NCBI GenBank assembly: GCA_021837545.1 | Contig: JAKBFR010000010.1 | Span: 1-37,620 of the forward strand | Direction: 5' to 3' | From: Bacillota bacterium | Lineage (GTDB): Bacteria > Bacillota_A > Clostridia > Clostridiales > Clostridiaceae | DNA length: 37,620 nt | In this document: piece by piece, positions 32,890 to 37,620 of the stretch | Layout of the letters: every line of letters begins with the position of its first letter | Position numbering within the stretch: position 1 is the stretch's first letter | Made by a program: the position numbers and the translations under genes | The notes under the pieces: model-generated | What the model was told of the DNA's origin: nothing | The model's database searches: none | The model's input: only the letters and a program-made list of their open reading frames with translations

Positions 32890-33726
32890 ATGGAAAAGAT
32901 AAAAATCATAACCGATAGTACTGCTGATTTATCAAAAGAAATATATGAGAAGTATGATATAGAAGTTTTACCATTATTAATAAACTTTGGTGAAGAAAGT
33001 TATTTAGATGGAGTTGAAATAAACACTCAGAAAGTATTTGAAAAAATAGAAAAGGAGAATATACTTCCAACTACAGCTCAAGTTATTCCAAATAGATTTA
33101 TTGAATCATACAAGAAATATCTAAGTGAAGGATATAAAATTATATCAATTCATATGTCTTCTGCAATGAGTGGAACATATCAATCAGCATGCATAGCAAA
33201 GGAAACATTAGAAACTCAAGATATAATTGTTATTGATTCTCATAATGTTACAGCAGCGCTCGGAATACTAGTTTTAAAAGCTGCTAAGCTTAGAGATAAA
33301 GGATATGATATTGCAAAAATGCAAGAAGAGCTAAATACTATTAAAGAAAAAATAAGGGTTTCAATTTATTTTGATTCTTTAGAGTATCTTGTTAGAGGCG
33401 GAAGAATTTCTAAAACAGCTGGTATAGTTGGTGGTATGCTTGGAATAAAGCTAATATTGGAAATAAAAGATGGTCTTATGTCTGTAAAAGATAAAATTAG
33501 AGGCAATAAAAAATCAATTAAGAAAATTATAAGTGATTTAGAAAATGCAAATTTAGATGATGAAGTACCAGTTATATTAATTGATGTAAATAATATTGAA
33601 ATTAAAGAAGCACTTAGAGTATATATGAAAAACAATAAAGTTAATTTTGTAGAATGTCCTGTTGGATCAACTGTATGTATACATTCAGGTCCGGGATGTT
33701 GTGGATTAGTATTTTTAAATAAATAA
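32890..33726 (+). CDS. DegV family fatty acid-binding protein
   Basis: 278 residues, normal DegV length. Two-domain fold that binds a fatty acid; in Firmicutes some members (FakB) present fatty acids to the FakA kinase. Motifs: KIITDSTADLSKEIY at the start, VLPLLINFGEESYLDG, SIHMSSAMSGTYQSA (about 92), DSLEYLVRGGRISKTAG (about 158) and HSGPGCCGLVF at the C-terminus. AAGAGGAATGAAG precedes the ATG. Downstream of trmL by 20 bp, probably one operon ended by the terminator at 33741. No fakA nearby, so FakB function is inferred only. Confidence 0.93.
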   Translation: MEKIKIITDSTADLSKEIYEKYDIEVLPLLINFGEESYLDGVEINTQKVFEKIEKENILPTTAQVIPNRFIESYKKYLSEGYKIISIHMSSAMSGTYQSACIAKETLETQDIIVIDSHNVTAALGILVLKAAKLRDKGYDIAKMQEELNTIKEKIRVSIYFDSLEYLVRGGRISKTAGIVGGMLGIKLILEIKDGLMSVKDKIRGNKKSIKKIISDLENANLDDEVPVILIDVNNIEIKEALRVYMKNNKVNFVECPVGSTVCIHSGPGCCGLVFLNK

Positions 33727-33740
33727 TATTAAGAGATAAT

Positions 33741-33769
33741 AAAAATTAAAGACATGTTTTAATTTTTTT
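33741..33769 (+). terminator. Intrinsic terminator after degV
   Basis: AAAAATTAAA (33741-33750), GACATG loop, TTTTAATTTTTTT. AT-only stem, so moderate strength. Confidence 0.65.
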
Positions 33770-33789
33770 GAGTTATATGATTTTAAGTA

Positions 33790-33933
33790 AGGCATATAGA
33801 AAATAACAAGGTAATGATGTAGTTGTGTTAGGTAAGGATGATGCTTGGTTAATATTAAGTTATTAATTAAACATGATGATTTAGTATGACGCAAAATAGA
33901 TTATTATACTAACCTGATATTTTTTATATGCCT
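33790..33933 (+). repeat. Palindromic element between degV and rpoN
   Basis: Inverted ends AGGCATATAGAAAATAACAAGGT (33790-33812, shortened here: AGGCATATA, then AAAATAACAAGGT) and ACCTGATATTTTTTATATGCCT (33912-33933, i.e. ACCTGATATTTTTT then ATATGCCT). The interior holds GTTAATA/TATTAAT-like pairing. The AAAATAACAAGG start matches the nth and phosphofructokinase terminators. It fills most of the 394-bp gap 33727-34120; the part 33934-34120 has no feature I can fix beyond AT-rich promoter-like sequence. Confidence 0.6.
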
Positions 33934-34120
33934 ATATTAATTTGAATTAGCGTGAACATAGTATGTAGGGTATGTTTTTTATGATTAAAATTAGTATAGT
34001 TAACTTGCATTGTGACAGTAAGACAGGGTATACTATATGAAAGATTGTTAATTATAAAATGATTATCTCAATGAATACGTTTAACTAGAATCATTATAAA
34101 TAGTCATAAGGGGGATATTT

Positions 34121-35512
34121 ATGAATTTGGATTATAGAATGAAGATGACACAAGAACAAAAATTGATATTAACTCAAAATATGCAACAATCTATAAAGCT
34201 TTTGCAAATGTCTCTTCATGATTTAAGAGAATACATTGACAATGAGTATTCGGAAAATCCAGTCTTAGAATTGAATGAGGAAGTAATTTCATATGATGAT
34301 CCACAAATAAATGAAGAAATGAATATAGAAGATAAATATGATCATAAAAAAATAGTTGATGAATTATATTCTGATAATTATAAAGATAGATCAGAAAAAA
34401 GTTATTCTGGTGAAGACGTTTCACCACTAAATTTCATTGAAAAAAAGGTATCATTAAAGGATTATTTACAAGAACAATTAGTTGAAGTAAATATAGATCA
34501 ATATATGCTAACTATATGTAAATATATTGTTGAGTCATTAGATAATAGAGGCTATTTAGAAATATCAATAGAAGAACTTGCTGAAGAATTAAATATATCT
34601 AAAGATGTAGTGGGAAAAGCTTTGAAAGTAGTTCAATCATTGGAACCTTATGGTATAGGAGCTAGAAATATCAAAGAATGCCTACTTATTCAGAGTTTAA
34701 AGTTGAATATTTTAGATAACATAATAGAGAAAATAATTTTAAATCATTTAGAAAATGTTGCAGAAAACAAATATGAATTAGTGGGGAAAGATCTTAACAT
34801 ATCACCAAGAGAAGCACAGAGATATGGAGATTTAATTAAAAAACTAGAGCCTAAGCCATCAAGAGGATTTTATACAGGTGAAGAAGTTAATTACATAATT
34901 CCAGATGCTGAAATAAAAAATATAGATGGTGAATTTTTCATATTAATGAATGAAAGTGTTTTACCTAGACTTATGATAAGCAAAACTTATAAAGATGTTT
35001 TGGAAAATAATGAAGATTCAAAAACAAATGATTATGTTAAAGATAAAATTAATCAAGCATTATTTTTAATTAAATCAATAGAGCAAAGAAAAAATACACT
35101 ACATAAAGTTTTGGAATGTGTGATTAGTAAACAAGAGGAGTTCTTTAAATTTGGCAAACAATATATAAAACCTTTGATATTAAAAGAAGTTTCTGAAGTA
35201 ATTGGAGTTCATGACTCTACCGTAAGTAGAGCAATTAAAGACAAGTATGTATTAACAAGTTATGGAACTATAAAAATAAAAGATTTATTTGCAAGTGGAA
35301 TATCTTCAAATAATGATGATGATACGTCAACTATAAAAATAAAAAATGAAATAAAGAAAATAATTAACGAAGAAAATAAAGGGAAACCTCTTTCAGATCA
35401 AATATTAAGTTCTATGCTAGCAGATAAAGATATGAATATTTCCCGTAGAACAGTTGCAAAATATAGAGAAGAGCTAGGGATTAAAGCTTCTTCAATGAGA
35501 AAAAGGCTTTAG
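34121..35512 (+). CDS. rpoN: RNA polymerase sigma-54 factor
   Basis: 463 residues. Region I is Gln/Leu-rich and binds activators (MKMTQEQKLILTQNMQQSI, about 8-26), followed by an acidic linker, the core-binding domain (about 105-300, KDYLQEQLVEVNIDQYML onward), an HTH (LKEVSEVIGVHDSTVSRAIK, about 350) and the C-terminal RpoN box SRRTVAKYREELGI (about 443), where the usual leading Ala is Ser. It directs transcription from -24/-12 promoters with enhancer-binding proteins. GGGGGATATTT precedes the ATG. Separated from cggR by a terminator-like hairpin. No sigma-54 activator is in the window. Confidence 0.96.
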   Translation: MNLDYRMKMTQEQKLILTQNMQQSIKLLQMSLHDLREYIDNEYSENPVLELNEEVISYDDPQINEEMNIEDKYDHKKIVDELYSDNYKDRSEKSYSGEDVSPLNFIEKKVSLKDYLQEQLVEVNIDQYMLTICKYIVESLDNRGYLEISIEELAEELNISKDVVGKALKVVQSLEPYGIGARNIKECLLIQSLKLNILDNIIEKIILNHLENVAENKYELVGKDLNISPREAQRYGDLIKKLEPKPSRGFYTGEEVNYIIPDAEIKNIDGEFFILMNESVLPRLMISKTYKDVLENNEDSKTNDYVKDKINQALFLIKSIEQRKNTLHKVLECVISKQEEFFKFGKQYIKPLILKEVSEVIGVHDSTVSRAIKDKYVLTSYGTIKIKDLFASGISSNNDDDTSTIKIKNEIKKIINEENKGKPLSDQILSSMLADKDMNISRRTVAKYREELGIKASSMRKRL

Positions 35513-35576
35513 TTATCAATGTGTAATTAATGATAAAAACCTATGACTTTAAAAAAAGTTCTGCAGTGAAATATTA

Positions 35577-35636
35577 TAAAAACACGCAGGCAAGCTTCCT
35601 AATAATTGAATTTATTGGAGTTTTTATGTGTTTTTT
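35577..35636 (+). terminator. Terminator between rpoN and cggR
   Basis: AAAAACAC (35577-35584) with GTGTTTTTT (35628-35636) and an inner stem TCCtAATAA/TTATTGGA (35597-35605 with 35612-35619), T-run at the end. The middle is unpaired, so the fold is imperfect. Confidence 0.65.
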
Positions 35637-35690
35637 GAAATATTATAAAAAAAATTTGCCTAAAGCCTTTAAAATTTTATAAATGTGTTT

Positions 35691-35740
35691 TATAATAATA
35701 GTTGTGGGACATAATAAAATAATATGGGACACTTAGTGAC
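35691..35740 (+). promoter_or_regulatory. cggR-gap promoter region with candidate CggR operator
   Basis: A -10 box TATAAT lies at 35691-35696 (weak -35). Just downstream are two direct repeats GGGAC (35706-35710 and 35726-35730), 20 bp apart, about two helical turns. The second fits the Bacillus CggR half-operator GGGAC-N6-TGTC as GGGAC-ACTTAG-TGAC. This suggests that CggR blocks transcription of its own operon and is released by fructose-1,6-bisphosphate. Confidence 0.65.
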
Positions 35741-35756
35741 CAAAGGAGTGTTGGAG

Positions 35757-36803
35757 TTGCAGGAAATATTAGAATTACAAAAGAAGATAGTTCCTGAGCT
35801 CGTAAATACATTAGAGAAAAGGTATAACGTACTCAGGACAATCTGTCATAATGAACCTATAGGAAGGCGAGTCCTTGCAGATATTCTAAATGTTGGTGAA
35901 AGAACAGCAAGAACAGAAATAGGTTTTTTGAAGGAACAAGGATTAATTGAGATAAATGCTTCTGGAATGACAGTTACAAGTGAAGGAATAGAACTTGTAT
36001 ATAAACTAAATGATTTTATTCATGAAATAAAAGGTCTTTCAGAAGTTGAAACGAAAATAGAATCTTTTCTTAATTTAAAAAAAGTAATCATAGTCCCAGG
36101 AGATATTGAAGAAAATCCTTTAGTGTTAAAGGATTTAGGGAAAGCTTGTGCAAATTATGTAAAAGATGTTTTAGAAGATAATTCTATTATAGCTTTAACA
36201 GGTGGAAGCACATTAAAAGAAGTTGTAGAAGCATTTCCTAAAATAACAAACTTATCAAAAATCCAAGTAGTACCTGCAAGAGGTGGAATGGGCAAGAAGG
36301 TTGAAACTCAAGCAAATACTTTAGCTGCTACCTTAGCTAAAAAGCTAAATGGTACGTACAAAATGCTTCATATTTCGGAAAACTTAAGTTTAGATATAAT
36401 AGATACATTACTTAAGGAAGAAGCTGTTAAGGCAGTAATAGATACTATACATAAAGCAGATATATTAATATATGGTATAGGTAATGCTGTTCAGATGGCA
36501 AGAAAAAGAGGAGTTCCACAGCTAGAAATAGATAATCTAATCAATAAAGGAGCTGTTGGAGAAGCATTTGGATGTTATTTTAACAAAGACTCAAAAATAA
36601 TCTCAGAAACTACCGCCGTTGGAATTAAAATTAATGAAGCAAGAAAAATAAAAACACATATTGCAGTGGCTGGTGGGCAGAATAAAGTTGAGTCCATAAT
36701 ATCAACTGAATTTAACGACGTAAATGGAGTATTAGTCACAGATGAGGCAACAGCCTATGGAATACTAAAGAGACTAGATAATGAAATTCAGTTATTAAAG
36801 TAG
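35757..36803 (+). CDS. cggR: Central glycolytic genes regulator (SorC/DeoR-like)
   Basis: 348 residues from TTG at 35757; AAAGGAG (35742-35748) lies 8 nt upstream, and the ATG at 35724 falls in the operator, so the longer frame is rejected. The N-terminus has a helix-turn-helix (VLADILNVGERTARTEIGFL, about 43-62). The remaining ~250 residues form a SorC-type sugar-phosphate binding domain (IALTGGSTLKEVVEAFP, VVPARGGMGKKVETQANT, DILIYGIGNAVQMARKRG). In Firmicutes CggR represses the gap operon and responds to fructose-1,6-bisphosphate. The gap gene follows after 53 bp, the conserved arrangement. Confidence 0.94.
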   Translation: MQEILELQKKIVPELVNTLEKRYNVLRTICHNEPIGRRVLADILNVGERTARTEIGFLKEQGLIEINASGMTVTSEGIELVYKLNDFIHEIKGLSEVETKIESFLNLKKVIIVPGDIEENPLVLKDLGKACANYVKDVLEDNSIIALTGGSTLKEVVEAFPKITNLSKIQVVPARGGMGKKVETQANTLAATLAKKLNGTYKMLHISENLSLDIIDTLLKEEAVKAVIDTIHKADILIYGIGNAVQMARKRGVPQLEIDNLINKGAVGEAFGCYFNKDSKIISETTAVGIKINEARKIKTHIAVAGGQNKVESIISTEFNDVNGVLVTDEATAYGILKRLDNEIQLLK

Positions 36804-36856
36804 TTTGTAAAATTTATTTTTATAAAAAAAGAAAACATAATTAGGAGGTAATTGTA

Positions 36857-37620
36857 ATGGTAAACGTAGCAATTAATGGTTTTGGAAGAATAGGTAGATT
36901 GGCTTTAAGATTAATGATTAAAAACCCTGAATTTAATGTGGTTGCAATCAATGACTTAACAGATGCTAAAATGTTAGCTCACTTATTCAAATATGATTCA
37001 GCTCAAGGTAGATTCGATGGAAAAATCGAAGTTAAAGAAGGAGCTTTCGTAGTTGATGGAAAAGAAATCAAAGTAACTGCTGATTCTAACCCAGCAAACT
37101 TACCATGGGGAGAATTAAACGTAGATATCGTTTTAGAATGTACTGGATTCTTTGCAACAAAAGAAAAGGCTTCAGCTCATATTAAAGCAGGTGCTAAAAA
37201 AGTTGTTATTTCAGCTCCAGCAGGAAATGATTTACCAACAGTAGTATTTAATGTAAACCATGATATATTAAAAGCAGAAGATACAGTTATTTCAGGTGCT
37301 TCATGTACTACTAACTGTTTAGCTCCATTTGCTAAAGTATTAAGCGATCAATTTGGATTACAAAAAGGATTCATGACTACAATCCATTCTTATACTAATG
37401 ATCAAAATACTTTAGATGCTCCACACAGAAATGGTGATTTAAGAAGAGCTAGAGCTGCTGCAGCTTCAATCATCCCTAACTCAACTGGTGCTGCTAAAGC
37501 TATCGGTTTAGTTATTCCAGCATTAGTTGGAAAATTAGATGGAGGAGCTCAAAGAGTTCCAACAATAACTGGTTCATTAACTGAATTAGTTTGTACTTTA
37601 GATAAGAAAGTAACTGCAGC
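36857..37620 (+). CDS. gap: Glyceraldehyde-3-phosphate dehydrogenase, type I, 3'-truncated by window edge
   Basis: 254 complete codons of a ~335-residue enzyme that oxidises glyceraldehyde 3-phosphate with NAD+ and phosphate. The N-terminus [19 protein letters not shown] is the NAD-binding Rossmann loop; the catalytic Cys is in [15 protein letters not shown] (about residue 152), with the catalytic His in [11 protein letters not shown] (about 179) and [20 protein letters not shown] after it. AGGAGGTAATTGTA precedes the ATG. Codons are those of a strongly expressed gene (many TTA, GCT, CCA, AAC/ATC choices). Probably heads a glycolytic run (pgk, tpi) outside the window. Confidence 0.97.
   Translation, partial: MVNVAINGFGRIGRLALRLMIKNPEFNVVAINDLTDAKMLAHLFKYDSAQGRFDGKIEVKEGAFVVDGKEIKVTADSNPANLPWGELNVDIVLECTGFFATKEKASAHIKAGAKKVVISAPAGNDLPTVVFNVNHDILKAEDTVISGASCTTNCLAPFAKVLSDQFGLQKGFMTTIHSYTNDQNTLDAPHRNGDLRRARAAAASIIPNSTGAAKAIGLVIPALVGKLDGGAQRVPTITGSLTELVCTLDKKVTA

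Noticed and set aside
1..37620. tRNA, rRNA, prophage or insertion sequence genes, and sigma-54 (-24/-12) promoters
   Set aside because: Scanned for typical signatures by eye and found none that could be supported.

Overview
The window is low-GC Firmicute chromosome and most resembles a solventogenic Clostridium sensu stricto of the C. beijerinckii type. That placement is inferred from very AT-rich coding sequence, GGAGG-type ribosome binding sites, the sporulation cluster prkA-yhbH-spoVR, a rubrerythrin, a PPi-type phosphofructokinase, a cysteine T-box and the order rpoN-cggR-gap. No rRNA, tRNA, transposase, prophage or CRISPR array is seen. Both edges cut genes: prkA at the left and the glyceraldehyde-3-phosphate dehydrogenase gene at the right.

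Layout. 1-5.5 kb (+): sporulation kinase operon, rubrerythrin and two small orphans. 5.6-8.6 kb: phosphatidylserine synthase (-), a lipid kinase and an orphan membrane protein (+), a papain-like hydrolase (-). 8.8-11 kb (-): YgiQ radical SAM protein with a low-complexity tail. 11.2-12.8 kb (+): a PRC-barrel/MgtE_N/CBS protein without membrane segments, behind a 33-codon leader ORF. 12.8-14.9 kb (+): Cys T-box, cysK, a palindromic repeat, cysE. 15.2-17.9 kb (+): plsC, nth, ddl. 18.8-19.8 kb (-): mntP-fur. 20-21.2 kb (+): phosphofructokinase. 21.4-22.7 kb (-): cysteine-desulfurase-like enzyme. 23-24.2 kb: Asn-rich orphan (+) and a TetR regulator (-). 24.4-26.5 kb (+): ABC-F ATPase with a hairpin leader. 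27-32.1 kb (+): two-component system, GH25 lysozyme and VanW protein, probably a cell-envelope module. 32.4-37.6 kb (+): trmL, degV, rpoN, cggR, gap.

The most unusual content is intergenic. Three elements of about 190 nt (17988-18179, 18496-18685 and 26500-26692) fold into one long, regularly interrupted hairpin. Their stems differ in sequence but keep pairing (compensatory changes in at least four helices), while the same short internal loops are kept. Each lies directly behind a gene and has the same orientation as that gene (ddl, fur and the ABC-F gene). They look like a structured 3'-UTR RNA or a structure-selected palindromic mobile element; I do not recognise the family. A reduced relative lies at 26781-26845. 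A second palindrome family occurs at 14121-14225 and 22784-22896. A third family looks like intrinsic terminators with extended inverted ends (TGTTATTTTTTT, sometimes followed by GTGCCTTA). It includes an exact 25-bp inverted repeat that brackets plsC-nth.

Functional links: the Cys T-box ties cysK-cysE to charged tRNA-Cys; CggR probably represses its own cggR-gap operon through GGGAC repeats at its promoter; Fur and MntP form a metal-homeostasis operon; VanR/S-like proteins, GH25 lysozyme and VanW suggest envelope sensing and remodelling.
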